This document shows positions 16,296 through 24,346 of a DNA stretch of 31,472 nucleotides, piece after piece. Below the pieces are notes generated by a model. That model made no database searches and was not told the origin of the DNA. It was given only the letters and a program-made list of their open reading frames with translations. The translations under genes were made by a program, and so were the position numbers. Every line of letters begins with the position of its first letter. Within the stretch, counting starts at the first letter, position 1. Location of the stretch: assembly GCA_964515115.1 (NCBI GenBank), contig CAZESB010000009.1, forward strand, positions 1 through 31,472. Reading direction: 5' to 3'. The stretch is from UBA1370 sp964515115 (GTDB taxonomy: Bacteria; Patescibacteriota; Microgenomatia; UBA1400; PJMF01).

Positions 16296-16324
16296 ATCAT
16301 ACCGCATAATAATGCATCCTCCAA
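16296..16324 (-). promoter_or_regulatory. Promoter of the CAP-domain gene
   Basis: On the minus strand TTGGAG (16319-16324), 17-bp spacer, TATGAT (16296-16301), 11 nt before ATG 16284. It stands back to back with the promoter at 16327-16355. Confidence 0.55.
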
Positions 16325-16326
16325 AC

Positions 16327-16355
16327 TTGCAATTTTTAAACTGATGTAAGATACT
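16327..16355 (+). promoter_or_regulatory. Promoter of the secreted protein at 16363
   Basis: TTGCAA (16327-16332), 17-bp spacer, GATACT (16350-16355), then 7 nt to ATG 16363. This implies a leaderless mRNA. Only 2 bp separate its -35 box from that of the divergent CAP gene. Confidence 0.6.
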
Positions 16356-16362
16356 AGAGCCG

Positions 16363-17205
16363 ATGTTAAAAAGTCCTCAAAGAATAATTATTTGCTCACT
16401 TTTGTTTTATTTTTCTGCAACAGCGGTAGTTTTTGAGGCCAGCGCTATTGATGTTTCGATCGGCAAGAATGGCCAGCTGAAAGTTCTGGATAACGCTTCG
16501 GAAAAAGTCAAAGAAGTGCTTGATCTTGATATCAATCTTGAAGCTGAGACAACTCAACAGTCTGATCAGTCCGAAAAAACTGAGCAACCTGAGAAAAAGG
16601 CTAAAGAGGCTAAATTGCAGATTCCGGCTAACTTAAAAGCTCAAAAAAGCAAGCCTGAGCGGTCAGAATCGGAAATTAAGGCCAGGGACGTTTCCCCTCT
16701 TGAGCAAATAAAAGAAATTCAGCAAGAAAAAATTGAAAAAATTCGTGATAAAAGGCGGCACCGAGTTTCGGAAAATGTGGAAATTTTTTATGATGATGAT
16801 AAGGGTGCGGACGGCTGTTTAGTGCTGAAATCCAGAGAAAGTAGCGCCAAAATTGCTTGTGAACTGGAGTTTTCGATTGATGTCGACACCAACAGTCTTT
16901 TTATTTCCCTGCCCAATGGCGAGCAAATTGAGATCAATCACCTGCCTGATCAGGCAATTAACACCCTGCTTTCTTCGGGCACGATTGTGAATCGGGATGA
17001 AGCTGAAAACCTGGAATTGACCGTTGAATCGGGCAATAAACTAGTTTATCAAATTGACACCGTTAGAAATTACAAATTGCTGGGCATTTTCCGGCGGCCG
17101 ATTCCCAAGCGCATTGCTTTAGATGATTCTACCGGAGAGATTATTATTAGCACCATCGAAAGCGGTAAGTTGATGGACAAGTTGCTCGATGCTCTATCGC
17201 TTTAG
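16363..17205 (+). CDS. Secreted protein of unknown function, 280 aa
   Basis: Residues 1-28 form a signal peptide (basic start, hydrophobic SLLFYFSATAVVF, likely cut after EASA). A short segment VSIGKNGQLKVLD follows, then a K/E/Q-rich low-complexity stretch (about 55-130) likely to be disordered or coiled. The C-terminal 140 residues look like a compact beta-rich domain with a Cys pair (GCLVLKS, ACELEF). I do not recognise the family. No Shine-Dalgarno; the start follows the -10 box by 7 nt. It is convergent with the pterin dehydratase gene, with 13 bp between stops. It probably acts at the cell surface with the CAP protein next door. Confidence 0.75.
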   Translation: MLKSPQRIIICSLLFYFSATAVVFEASAIDVSIGKNGQLKVLDNASEKVKEVLDLDINLEAETTQQSDQSEKTEQPEKKAKEAKLQIPANLKAQKSKPERSESEIKARDVSPLEQIKEIQQEKIEKIRDKRRHRVSENVEIFYDDDKGADGCLVLKSRESSAKIACELEFSIDVDTNSLFISLPNGEQIEINHLPDQAINTLLSSGTIVNRDEAENLELTVESGNKLVYQIDTVRNYKLLGIFRRPIPKRIALDDSTGEIIISTIESGKLMDKLLDALSL

Positions 17206-17218
17206 TTTTTCCTGAAAT

Positions 17219-17563
17219 TTATTTCTGTTCCAATTTATCAATTTTGCTGGCCAGAATAAAGTCATTGGCGTGCAAGCCGCCAATTTTGTGGGTATAAAGC
17301 TCAATTTCCAGTTGGTTGTAATTGTGTAAATACAGGTTGGGGTGATGCTGTTCTGCCTCGGCTATGGCCGCGATTTGCTGGATAAAGTTGATGGCCTCAG
17401 CAAAATTTTTCAGTTTAAAACTGCGCTTCAGTCTGAAAATGTGGTTTTCTTTAACCACCCGCCAATCAGGAACCTGCTGCTGGTAGGTAGAAATTTCAGT
17501 GGCAGTCAGTGGCGCTTCGCCACCTTGGCAAGGAACGCATTTTTGCTGAGAAAGTTCATTCAT
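17219..17563 (-). CDS. Pterin-4a-carbinolamine dehydratase
   Basis: 114 aa from ATG 17563; the open frame runs 18 codons further, but that would begin with TTG and pass through the promoter. The active-site set is complete: EAEQHHPNLYLHNYNQLEIELYTH with the His-His-Pro pair, then GGLHANDFILASKID. Family members dehydrate 4a-hydroxytetrahydropterin, recycling the cofactor of aromatic amino acid hydroxylases. No hydroxylase or pterin gene is visible, so another role is possible. A CxxC pair near the N-terminus (CVPC) is typical of one bacterial branch. TATAAT ends 6 nt before the ATG, giving a leaderless mRNA. Confidence 0.93.
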   Translation of the reverse strand: MNELSQQKCVPCQGGEAPLTATEISTYQQQVPDWRVVKENHIFRLKRSFKLKNFAEAINFIQQIAAIAEAEQHHPNLYLHNYNQLEIELYTHKIGGLHANDFILASKIDKLEQK

Positions 17564-17569
17564 ATCGTC

Positions 17570-17598
17570 ATTATACAAATTATGCGAATTGTACAAAG
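17570..17598 (-). promoter_or_regulatory. Promoter of the pterin dehydratase gene
   Basis: Minus-strand TATAAT (17570-17575) lies 6 nt before ATG 17563, with a weak TTTGTA or TTGTAC at 15-16 bp spacing. The gene is thus transcribed apart from the terminated RNA upstream. Confidence 0.55.
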
Positions 17599-17615
17599 TG
17601 TAAAATCGAGCAGGC

Positions 17616-17662
17616 AAAAAAAGAAAGGCGATCGGAGTTGAGAAGAAACTTGATCGCCTTTC
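17616..17662 (-). terminator. Strong rho-independent terminator (minus strand)
   Basis: Perfect 11-bp stem GAAAGGCGATC / GATCGCCTTTC with an 18-nt loop, followed on the minus strand by seven T (17616-17622). It ends either the candidate small RNA or the transcript of the gene at 17938. Confidence 0.88.
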
Positions 17663-17835
17663 GAAGTGCTATGTGCGCCTGCCCTGCGTGTTGTCTGTAT
17701 CTGTATGTTAAGTAGCTTGTGAGTATGAAATAATTGGCCCTTTTAGATTTGAATTAGGCTCAAATTACTCATACTGATGGAAGCCGCTCAGTCATTCCGT
17801 AATCACTGTGGCTTCCTCTCAAAACTCCTTTCTTA
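17663..17835 (-). ncRNA. Candidate structured RNA or long 3' UTR
   Basis: No convincing reading frame lies between 17618 and 17937. Two nested or tandem hairpins precede the terminator: GGAAGCC/GGCTTCC (17779-17785 with 17810-17816, 24-nt loop), and AGTATGA/TCATACT (17722-17728 with 17769-17775) enclosing ATTTGA/TCAAAT (17747-17752 with 17760-17765). Ordered stems ending in a strong terminator suggest a small RNA read on the minus strand. It does not match 6S, tmRNA or a riboswitch class that I know. The 5' end is not defined. Confidence 0.4.
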
Positions 17836-17841
17836 ATTTTT

Positions 17842-17859
17842 TACTGTAACTGTACAGTA
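17842..17859. promoter_or_regulatory. Palindromic operator-like site
   Basis: TACTGTA-ACTG-TACAGTA, perfect 7-bp arms. The arms equal those of the E. coli LexA box, but the spacing is 2 bp shorter, so LexA binding is doubtful. It lies near the likely 5' end of the candidate small RNA. Confidence 0.5.
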
Positions 17860-17937
17860 ACAACGAAAAGTCATAGTGTCTGCAAACTGATGTAAGGGCA
17901 ATGTAAGGGATTAAGTTGACAGATGAAGTTGATAAAT

Positions 17938-18429
17938 TTAGTCGCGGCGAACTTGTTCATTAGACTCGTCTGCCAGGCAAACAGGAATCATTCTGGAGGG
18001 AAAAGCGTAGGGTTCAATTTCTGCGCAAGCAGGATGTTCGGAGCTGATCAGGATCACGTGCATGTTACCGTCGATTTCAGCAGCATAAAAGACACTAGGT
18101 TGATCTTGATTGGAAAAATAGACTGAGCCTGAATAGTAATCGCCAATGATACGGCGAATTTCCACAGTTAGCTGATTCTGATCAATTTCCAGGTCATTGG
18201 CTAAAGTTTGAATGATTTTTCTTTCTTTGGTGTCGTCGGTACCAATTGAGCCTTGAAGATTGGTGCCAGGTTCAGTGGCGTTAATGATGCTTTCCAAACT
18301 AACGTTGGGATCAGTTGCCTCAGGCGGCGCGGTCGGGGCAATGATGCCGCGATTTTTAATTTCTACAGCAGCGATAGCTGAAACCGCAGTAACGATGACT
18401 AAACTTACGAAAACCAGCGTTTGTTTCAT
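17938..18429 (-). CDS. Exported or membrane-anchored hypothetical protein, 163 aa
   Basis: An N-terminal hydrophobic helix (about residues 4-22) is followed by a P/A/T-rich stretch and then a folded part of about 100 residues. IIQTLANDLEIDQNQLTVEIRRI looks helical and is followed by beta strands with two Cys (PACAEIE, PVCLAD) that could form a disulfide outside the cell. No family is recognised. It starts 10 bp after the CapA-like gene, so the two probably share a transcript. About 320 bp of DNA without a gene follow (see the RNA and terminator entries). Confidence 0.7.
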   Translation of the reverse strand: MKQTLVFVSLVIVTAVSAIAAVEIKNRGIIAPTAPPEATDPNVSLESIINATEPGTNLQGSIGTDDTKERKIIQTLANDLEIDQNQLTVEIRRIIGDYYSGSVYFSNQDQPSVFYAAEIDGNMHVILISSEHPACAEIEPYAFPSRMIPVCLADESNEQVRRD

Positions 18430-18439
18430 AATTTTAGCT

Positions 18440-19459
18440 TCATAATCTTGCCAGAGGCACAGTCTGGCCGGATGTTTCCATCCTGACTAATGATTGCTGA
18501 GTGGTGATTTCCAGGGTTTGGGGGTCGATGACAGTAGTGACTACCAAACCAGTGCGGACGGCTTCGCTGAAATATTGGTCAAAAACAAAGTTGCCCAGAC
18601 TGTAGAAGATGGGCGCGCCGCGGTAGCTTTCGTGGTTTTGGATGACATGAGGGTGGGAGCCGATAATCTGGTCGGCACCGGCATCAACCAAGCGGCGCGC
18701 CAACTCCACAATCACCGGCCGGGCTTCCGGTTCGTACTCGTTACCCCAATGGGTATAAATAATCTGTAAATCAGTGGTCTGGCTCAACTCAGCCAAGTCC
18801 TCGAATACCTGAGCTTCACCTCCGGTCACAAACTGGTTGTAGTTAATCAAAGCAATTTTCAACCCTTTCACCTCTATTACAGTAGCAGTAGGTGAATTCG
18901 CGTATCCCGTCTGGCCGAAAAAAGGAATCCCAGCCGTTTCTAAATTGGTTTCCGTTTCAATAATGCCATTAATGCCAAAATTGCCAATGTGGTTATTGCC
19001 CAAAACCGCTACGAAAGGATACTGCTTCAACACTGCAATAATGGCCGGATCGGTAGTAAAAATAAAATTATTAGTCGAACCCACCACGCTACCCTGACTG
19101 ACTGAATCAGCATCGGTAATCGGCGCTTCCAGATTACCCACCACCAAATCGCTGTCTTGCCACAACTGCTCAACTTCAGCCAAAATAAACTCATAACCAC
19201 TCGCTTCCGCTTTGGTGCGAATATTGCGGTCAAACATCATGTCACCCAGAAAAGTAATCACAATCGGCTCAATTATCTCTGGTGTCGCGGTAGGTAAATC
19301 TGCAGGTAAGTCTGTGGGTAAAATCGCCCCGGCATCCGCCGGCTGTTGTTTAATCGACACCATCGGCCTGAAACCAAAATACCAAACTGCTCCAGCCAAG
19401 CTCAGTAATAAAAACAGCAATAACAGCAACCAGAAAGGCAGGCTCAATTTTCGCAGCAT
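18440..19459 (-). CDS. CapA-family metallophosphatase-like surface protein
   Basis: 339 aa from ATG 19459. The frame is open to 19852, but that extension runs antisense through the typA start and lacks any sense, so it is rejected. One membrane helix lies at about residues 5-28. The CapA core follows: ITFLGDMMFDRNI, VVGNLEAPIT, VLGNNHIGNFG, IIYTHWGNEYE and IIGSHPHVIQ with FYSLGNFVFDQ. These D, N and H residues form the two-metal site of calcineurin-like phosphoesterases. Relatives act in poly-gamma-glutamate capsule synthesis or as surface phosphatases; no other pgs/cap gene is present, so the polymer is unknown. The 163-aa exported protein follows in the same direction. Confidence 0.9.
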   Translation of the reverse strand: MLRKLSLPFWLLLLLFLLLSLAGAVWYFGFRPMVSIKQQPADAGAILPTDLPADLPTATPEIIEPIVITFLGDMMFDRNIRTKAEASGYEFILAEVEQLWQDSDLVVGNLEAPITDADSVSQGSVVGSTNNFIFTTDPAIIAVLKQYPFVAVLGNNHIGNFGINGIIETETNLETAGIPFFGQTGYANSPTATVIEVKGLKIALINYNQFVTGGEAQVFEDLAELSQTTDLQIIYTHWGNEYEPEARPVIVELARRLVDAGADQIIGSHPHVIQNHESYRGAPIFYSLGNFVFDQYFSEAVRTGLVVTTVIDPQTLEITTQQSLVRMETSGQTVPLARL

Positions 19460-19549
19460 AATAGCACATATTAACTCATATTTGCGCAAATAGAAATAAA
19501 GAAACGTGCCTGACCACCGATTATGCCACCACTCCCGCCAGCATTCCTC

Positions 19550-19578
19550 TTGTAAAAACCTCTTTTCCAGGCTACAAT
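19550..19578 (+). promoter_or_regulatory. typA promoter
   Basis: TTGTAA (19550-19555), 17-bp spacer, TACAAT (19573-19578), predicted start about 10 nt before ATG 19595. Confidence 0.6.
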
Positions 19579-19594
19579 GCCTTCTTTGTGAAAG

Positions 19595-21448
19595 ATGAAG
19601 AAATCTGCCATGAATCAAGCAAATTTGCGCAATATCGCCATTATCGCCCACGTCGACCACGGTAAAACCACCTTGGTGGATGCTATGCTCAAACAAACCG
19701 CTACTTTTGCTGCCCACGAGCAGGAAAACTTCCAGTCTACCATCCTTGACAGCAACGAACTGGAGCGTGAGCGCGGCGTGACTATTTTGGCCAAAAATAC
19801 TGCCGTTCGGTGGCAGGATTACAAAATCAACATTCTCGATACGCCTGGTCACGCTGATTTTTCCGGCGAAGTGGAACGAGTGCTGAGCATGGCAGACGGC
19901 TGCATTCTGCTGGTGGATGCGGCTGAAGGTGTGCTTTCTCAGACTAAATTCGTCCTTAAACTGGCCTTAGAACTCAAACTCAAACCAATCGTCATTATCA
20001 ACAAAATTGACCGCAAAGATCAGCGCGCCGATGAGGTTGAAGCCGAAATTGCCGATCTCTTTCTTGATCTGGCCAGCGACGAGGACCAGCTTAATTTTCC
20101 GGTCCTTTATGCTCGCGGTATTGAAGGCGTGGTCGGTAAAAAGATCGAGGAGCTGCCTGATCACTCTCTCACGGTTGCCGACAGCACCAGTCTGGAGCCT
20201 CTTTTTCGTACTATTATCGATGCCGTGCCGGCACCTCAAGGTGATCCTGCTGGCCCACTGCAAGTGCAAGTTAATTCTCTGGACTGGGATGATCATCTGG
20301 GAAAAATTGTCATTGGTAGAGTTTTCCGCGGTCAAATCCGCCAATCCCAACCTATTGTCATTCTTCATCAAGACGGTGAGAACAATATTTTCAGTAAAAA
20401 AGCCCAAATTACTCAGCTTTTTATTCATGAAGGCTTGAAAAGAGCGCCGGTGAAAGAGGCTGCGGTTGGTGAAATTATTGCTCTGGCAGGTGTAGCCGAC
20501 CCCAAAATCGGTGACACCATCGCTGCCCCAGAACAGCCTGAGGCGTTGCCGCACCTGAGCATCAGCGAGCCAACAGTAAAAATGCAAATGAGCGTTAATA
20601 CTTCGCCCTTTTCCGGTCGTGAAGCTGAATTTTCCACTTCCCGCCAACTCCGGGACCGGCTCAAAAAAGAACTAGAAACCAACGTCGGCCTCAAGGTCAT
20701 TCCTTCGGAAAGCGGCGACAGCGTCACTTTGATCGGCCGCGGCGAGTTACATTTGTCTATTTTGATCGAAACCATGCGTCGGGAAGGTTTTGAATTTTCT
20801 CTCTCCCGCCCAGAAGTGGCCCTCAAGGAAATTAATGACATTATTCATGAACCCTGGGAATTGGTGACCATTGATGTGCCCGCCCAATACAACGGTTATA
20901 TTTCCAGTTCAATGGCTCAGCGCAAAGCCGAGCTTAAAGACATGCGCGTTACTAAAAATGGCGTGCGCTTTACCTACGAAATTGCCACCGCCAACCTGAT
21001 TGGTTACAGACACGAGCTGATCAGCAACACCTCTGGAGAGAGCGTTTTCAACAGCTCTTTTCTGGAGTTTCGGCCACAAACCGAGTCCCTGGCCCAAAAC
21101 CGGGCAGGTGCCATTATCGCTCACGAAACCGGCACAGCCACCGCTTATGCCATTGAAAAAGCTCAGCAAAGAACCACCCTGTTAATAGAGCCAGGAGATG
21201 AAGTGTATGCTGGCCAGGTGGTGGGTATTAACAGCCGGCCGGAAGATATGGTGGTGAACGTTACCAAAGGCAAAAAACTGACCAACATGCGCGCCTCCAG
21301 TGCTGACGCTACGGTAGTTTTGGCCCCACCGTGGCGGCCTTCACTCGAGCAACTACTGACTCTTATTGGCAAAGACGAAATGTTGGAGGTCACTCCCAAG
21401 CATCTGCGCCTGAGAAAACGCGATCTTAAAAAGGCGGTTAAACGCTGA
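19595..21448 (+). CDS. typA: Ribosome-associated GTPase TypA/BipA
   Basis: 617 aa, the normal length. G1 IAHVDHGKTTL (residues 17-27), G2 ERERGVTILAKNTAV, G3 LDTPGHADF and G4 INKIDRK are intact. The EF-G-like domain II and the C-terminal TypA part (FRPQTESLAQNRAGAIIAHETG, NVTKGKKLTNMRASSADA) are present. It binds the ribosome and helps 50S assembly and growth at low temperature. ATG 19610 (MNQANLRNIA) is an alternative start nearer the family norm; neither has a good Shine-Dalgarno. A cold-shock protein gene lies next to it in the opposite direction, which fits a shared cold-growth theme. It ends with TGA, supporting the standard code. Confidence 0.96.
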   Translation: MKKSAMNQANLRNIAIIAHVDHGKTTLVDAMLKQTATFAAHEQENFQSTILDSNELERERGVTILAKNTAVRWQDYKINILDTPGHADFSGEVERVLSMADGCILLVDAAEGVLSQTKFVLKLALELKLKPIVIINKIDRKDQRADEVEAEIADLFLDLASDEDQLNFPVLYARGIEGVVGKKIEELPDHSLTVADSTSLEPLFRTIIDAVPAPQGDPAGPLQVQVNSLDWDDHLGKIVIGRVFRGQIRQSQPIVILHQDGENNIFSKKAQITQLFIHEGLKRAPVKEAAVGEIIALAGVADPKIGDTIAAPEQPEALPHLSISEPTVKMQMSVNTSPFSGREAEFSTSRQLRDRLKKELETNVGLKVIPSESGDSVTLIGRGELHLSILIETMRREGFEFSLSRPEVALKEINDIIHEPWELVTIDVPAQYNGYISSSMAQRKAELKDMRVTKNGVRFTYEIATANLIGYRHELISNTSGESVFNSSFLEFRPQTESLAQNRAGAIIAHETGTATAYAIEKAQQRTTLLIEPGDEVYAGQVVGINSRPEDMVVNVTKGKKLTNMRASSADATVVLAPPWRPSLEQLLTLIGKDEMLEVTPKHLRLRKRDLKKAVKR

Positions 21449-21502
21449 GGACTGGCTGGCTGGAAAAACGGCCGCAAAATCACCTAAAGTACAAAAAGAG
21501 CA

Positions 21503-21542
21503 CAAAAATAGCACCGGCCAGATTTCTGACTGCGGTGCTATT
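21503..21542 (-). terminator. Terminator of the cold-shock gene
   Basis: Perfect 10-bp stem AATAGCACCG / CGGTGCTATT (21507-21516 with 21533-21542). Read on the minus strand it is followed by TTTTTGTG. It may also slow plus-strand transcripts leaving typA, but no T-run directly follows on that side. Confidence 0.8.
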
Positions 21543-21564
21543 CTCTTGGTTTTTAAGCGGTTGC

Positions 21565-21792
21565 TTAGATTTTTTTGACGTTGGCAGCGTTCGGGCCTTT
21601 TGGACCTTGTTTAACTTCATACTCGACTTTATCGCCTTCGTTCAGTGAAACTCTTTCGCCTTCATTCGTCAATACATCATTAGCGTGGACAAAGATGTCA
21701 TTGTCGCCGTTATCAGGTTGAATAAAACCATAACCTTTAGTGGTGTTAAACCACTTGACTACACCTGTTTGTTTTTGAGTTGTTTCTTCCAT
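21565..21792 (-). CDS. Cold-shock domain protein
   Basis: 75 aa, single cold-shock domain. RNP1 KGYGFIQ and RNP2 DIFVHAND are both intact, with the usual VKWFNTTKGYG start and a short N-terminal extension (EETTQKQT). It binds single-stranded RNA/DNA as an RNA chaperone. AAAGGAG lies 6 nt before the ATG. The promoter at 21915-21943 gives a leader of roughly 115 nt, as is common for csp genes where the leader senses cold. A terminator follows at once, so it is monocistronic. Confidence 0.95.
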   Translation of the reverse strand: MEETTQKQTGVVKWFNTTKGYGFIQPDNGDNDIFVHANDVLTNEGERVSLNEGDKVEYEVKQGPKGPNAANVKKI

Positions 21793-21914
21793 TAAATACT
21801 CCTTTCTCTTGGGCTACCTTGTAAACTCCAGAAATTCAAATTAAATAAAACTAAGGAAATGGGGATATAAATCGTCGTAATTGGAAAGTCTCTTTCTCTA
21901 AATAAGTGGAATTA

Positions 21915-21943
21915 ATTATACAGGATTCTTGGGTGAAATGCAA
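21915..21943 (-). promoter_or_regulatory. Cold-shock gene promoter with long leader
   Basis: Minus-strand TTGCAT (21938-21943), 17-bp spacer, TATAAT (21915-21920). The expected start near 21908 leaves an AT-rich leader of about 115 nt before the ATG. Confidence 0.75.
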
Positions 21944-21955
21944 TAAGCAGGGGTG

Positions 21956-22276
21956 TTAGGGGTTTGAAACCGGAGTTTCTTCATAAACGATTCTTCCATC
22001 AATTCGATGAATCACTAATTTGCCGGTTTGATAGTATTCCGTTAAACAAACCATAATCTTTCCATTGGACAATCTGAATGCTTTAACATTATCCCATTCA
22101 TCATAATTAGATTCGAGCTCCTTAGCTTCATCTTTGGTCACAGGCACTTTGCCTTCAATCATTGCGTCGTATCCCGGGATCTTAGAAATTTGGTATTGGA
22201 TAACCAAACCATCTTCCACAACTTCAGTAGTGTAAACTTGCATTGTTGGAGTTAGATGCTCTGGCGCTCCTGGCAT
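21956..22276 (-). CDS. Small hypothetical protein, 106 aa
   Basis: Soluble, acidic, beta-rich in appearance, no signal peptide. Segments VYTTEVVEDGLVIQYQISKI and GKIMVCLTEYYQTGKLVIHRIDGRIVYEE look like antiparallel strands. No family recognised. An extended -10 box (TGTTATAAT) ends 7 nt before the ATG, so the mRNA is probably leaderless. The stop lies 13 bp upstream of the csp -35 box. The gene is divergent from the dockerin enzyme gene. Confidence 0.65.
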   Translation of the reverse strand: MPGAPEHLTPTMQVYTTEVVEDGLVIQYQISKIPGYDAMIEGKVPVTKDEAKELESNYDEWDNVKAFRLSNGKIMVCLTEYYQTGKLVIHRIDGRIVYEETPVSNP

Positions 22277-22283
22277 TTTTACG

Positions 22284-22292
22284 ATTATAACA
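22284..22292 (-). promoter_or_regulatory. Extended -10 promoter of the 106-aa gene
   Basis: Minus-strand TG-T-TATAAT with no good -35 box, 7 nt before the start codon. A leaderless transcript is expected. Confidence 0.6.
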
Positions 22293-22368
22293 CGCCGAGC
22301 AAAATTATTTGTTCCATTAATATCTAGTTGAGATATCTTTAACTATAATGTCATACTGGTTTTCGTAG

Positions 22369-24303
22369 ATGAGACGACTCTTTGTCGCCAAAACAACCAG
22401 ATTGATTTTGATCGCGCTGCCAGTAATGGCAGTTGTTTTTGCCGCTCTCACCAGCTCTGCTACTCAGGCTCAAAATAATACTATTGATTTGCTGCCAATC
22501 GAAGATTCACACGTTAAATCAGGTTATCCTGCCAAAAATTACGGCACTGAAGCCAATATTGCTGCCAGCAATTACAGCTCCAACACCCATCTCGCCTATC
22601 TTAAATTTGACCTTTCACCCTTAGCGGGGCAGCAAATATCTTCAGTCCAGTTAATTATCACCCCTTCTCTTGAAAGAACTGTAGAAAAAGAGCTGATGCT
22701 TGTTAGCGCCAATTCCTGGCAAGAAGGGGGAATTACCTGGCAAAACCGGCCGGCACTGGCCAACAAAATTGGCAATTTACCTTCCACTAAAGTTCAAGTT
22801 GGGCACCCAATTGTGATCAACCTTGATCCGTCGCCATTTGCTCAGCTAAGTGGCGACCAAATTAGTTTGGCGATTACCAACGTCACCAACAGCAAAAATA
22901 CTTTGTATTTCTACTCGAGAGAAAGTGCGACTCCACCTAGACTGAGAATTGTCACCGGCTCCGGCTCTCCCGGTGCTCCTGGAGTTCCCAGCGCTCCACC
23001 GGCAACTCAACTCACTGGTGATATTAACGGCGACGGCGTAGTTAACGTAGAAGATTTTAAGCTGGCGCTGGCGGGTATTGATAAAAATGATGCTAAGCTT
23101 GATTTGAATAATGATGGCAAAGTAGACATTTTTGACACCAATCTGGTTATTACCGCTATCGTTCAGCCACCGGCAGCAACATCAGCACCAGTGCCTACTG
23201 CCACTAGCTCACCCACCCCAACAGCGACAGCCACTCCGGTACTGACCCCAACGCCAACACCGACCACACCAACGCCGCCGGCAACTACACCGACACCCTT
23301 GCCACCTCCGTCCTCAACTCCGCCCACACCTACTCCCGCCGGCGCAGGAATTTGGCTCAGCCCTGCGCAAATTGCTCAACTGCCAACTTCAGGTAATGCC
23401 TGGAATAATCTGTTGTCATATGCCGCCCAAAATACTAGTTCACCCAATCTCGGCAACCAAGATGATAACACTGATGCGGCTGTGGTAGCTAAAGCGCTGG
23501 TGTACGCTCGCACTGGCAACCAAACTTATCGTACTCAGGTAATTCAGGCTTTAGAAAAAGTGCAAATCACACCGCTGCCGCCTGGGGAGATCGGCATTTT
23601 GGCCGTGGCCAGAAATCTGGCACCTTACGTGATCGCTGCTGATTTAGTGAATTATCGGACCAGCAATTTTGAAAATTGGGTTCGGCAAACTCGCGATACT
23701 GTTTACAGCGGCTCTGGGCCGGCGCTGAGTGTCATCACTTGTCATGAGCGGCGGCCGAACAACTTCGGCACCCACTGCGGCACTTCCAGAATGGCAGCTG
23801 ATCTCTACCTCAACGATATGGCCGACTTCGCGGCCGCCGCTACCGTCTTCCACGGCTGGACCGGCAACACCAATGCCTACCAGGGTTTCGTCTTTGGCAG
23901 TGATCTGTCCTGGCATTGCAACACTAACAACCCAGTACCCCTTAACCCTCAAGGCTGCACCAAAAACGGCAACAATTTGGACGGAGTATTACCCGATGAC
24001 CAACGCCGCGGTGGTGGCTACACTTGGCCAGCGCCAAAAGAAAACTACGTTTGGGAGGCTTTGCAAGGGGCGGTCGCCCAAGCTTGGATTTTGCACCGAC
24101 ACGGCTATCCTGCCTTTGCCTGGCAACAAAACGCGCTCCAGCGGGCAGTGACTTGGCTGCACAACGTCAATAACTTCCCAGCTGTTGGTGATGATACTGG
24201 CACACCTTGGATTATCAATAAAATGTATGGCACCAATTTCCCCACCGCCACCTCTAAACCAGGAAAAAATGGCCTCGGGTTTTATGATTGGAGTCATCAG
24301 TAG
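22369..24303 (+). CDS. Secreted DNRLRE-dockerin-alginate-lyase-like enzyme
   Basis: 644 aa, modular and extracellular. Residues 1-34 are a signal peptide (likely cut after TQA). About 38-196 form a DNRLRE-type beta domain (DSHVKSGYPAKNYGTEANI, SWQEGGITWQNRP). About 214-263 are a type I dockerin with two calcium loops: DINGDGVVNVED (218-229) and DLNNDGKVDIFD (245-256). A P/T-rich linker runs to about 326. The rest is an alpha-helical toroid domain of the alginate lyase superfamily (IWLSPAQIAQLPTSGNAWNNL, DNTDAAVVAKALVYARTG, CHERRPNNFGTHCG). It probably cleaves an acidic polysaccharide by beta-elimination. The next gene, 43 bp away once the assembly gap is collapsed, encodes a membrane-anchored cohesin-like domain, the natural partner of a dockerin. 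Confidence 0.85.
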   Translation: MRRLFVAKTTRLILIALPVMAVVFAALTSSATQAQNNTIDLLPIEDSHVKSGYPAKNYGTEANIAASNYSSNTHLAYLKFDLSPLAGQQISSVQLIITPSLERTVEKELMLVSANSWQEGGITWQNRPALANKIGNLPSTKVQVGHPIVINLDPSPFAQLSGDQISLAITNVTNSKNTLYFYSRESATPPRLRIVTGSGSPGAPGVPSAPPATQLTGDINGDGVVNVEDFKLALAGIDKNDAKLDLNNDGKVDIFDTNLVITAIVQPPAATSAPVPTATSSPTPTATATPVLTPTPTPTTPTPPATTPTPLPPPSSTPPTPTPAGAGIWLSPAQIAQLPTSGNAWNNLLSYAAQNTSSPNLGNQDDNTDAAVVAKALVYARTGNQTYRTQVIQALEKVQITPLPPGEIGILAVARNLAPYVIAADLVNYRTSNFENWVRQTRDTVYSGSGPALSVITCHERRPNNFGTHCGTSRMAADLYLNDMADFAAAATVFHGWTGNTNAYQGFVFGSDLSWHCNTNNPVPLNPQGCTKNGNNLDGVLPDDQRRGGGYTWPAPKENYVWEALQGAVAQAWILHRHGYPAFAWQQNALQRAVTWLHNVNNFPAVGDDTGTPWIINKMYGTNFPTATSKPGKNGLGFYDWSHQ

Positions 24304-24346
24304 CATCAGTAAAGCCAACTGAAAATTTAAAATCTGCAACCTAACA

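Noticed and set aside
17616..17835. Riboswitch controlling the pterin dehydratase.
   Set aside because: The terminator precedes a separate promoter for that gene, no alternative antiterminator stem was found, and no known aptamer core is visible.
17842..17859. SOS box.
   Set aside because: The arms match the E. coli LexA site but the spacing is 2 bp short, and no DNA-damage gene follows.
19460..19852. N-terminal extension of the CapA-like protein.
   Set aside because: It is antisense to the typA start, precedes the membrane anchor and shows no protein-like conservation.
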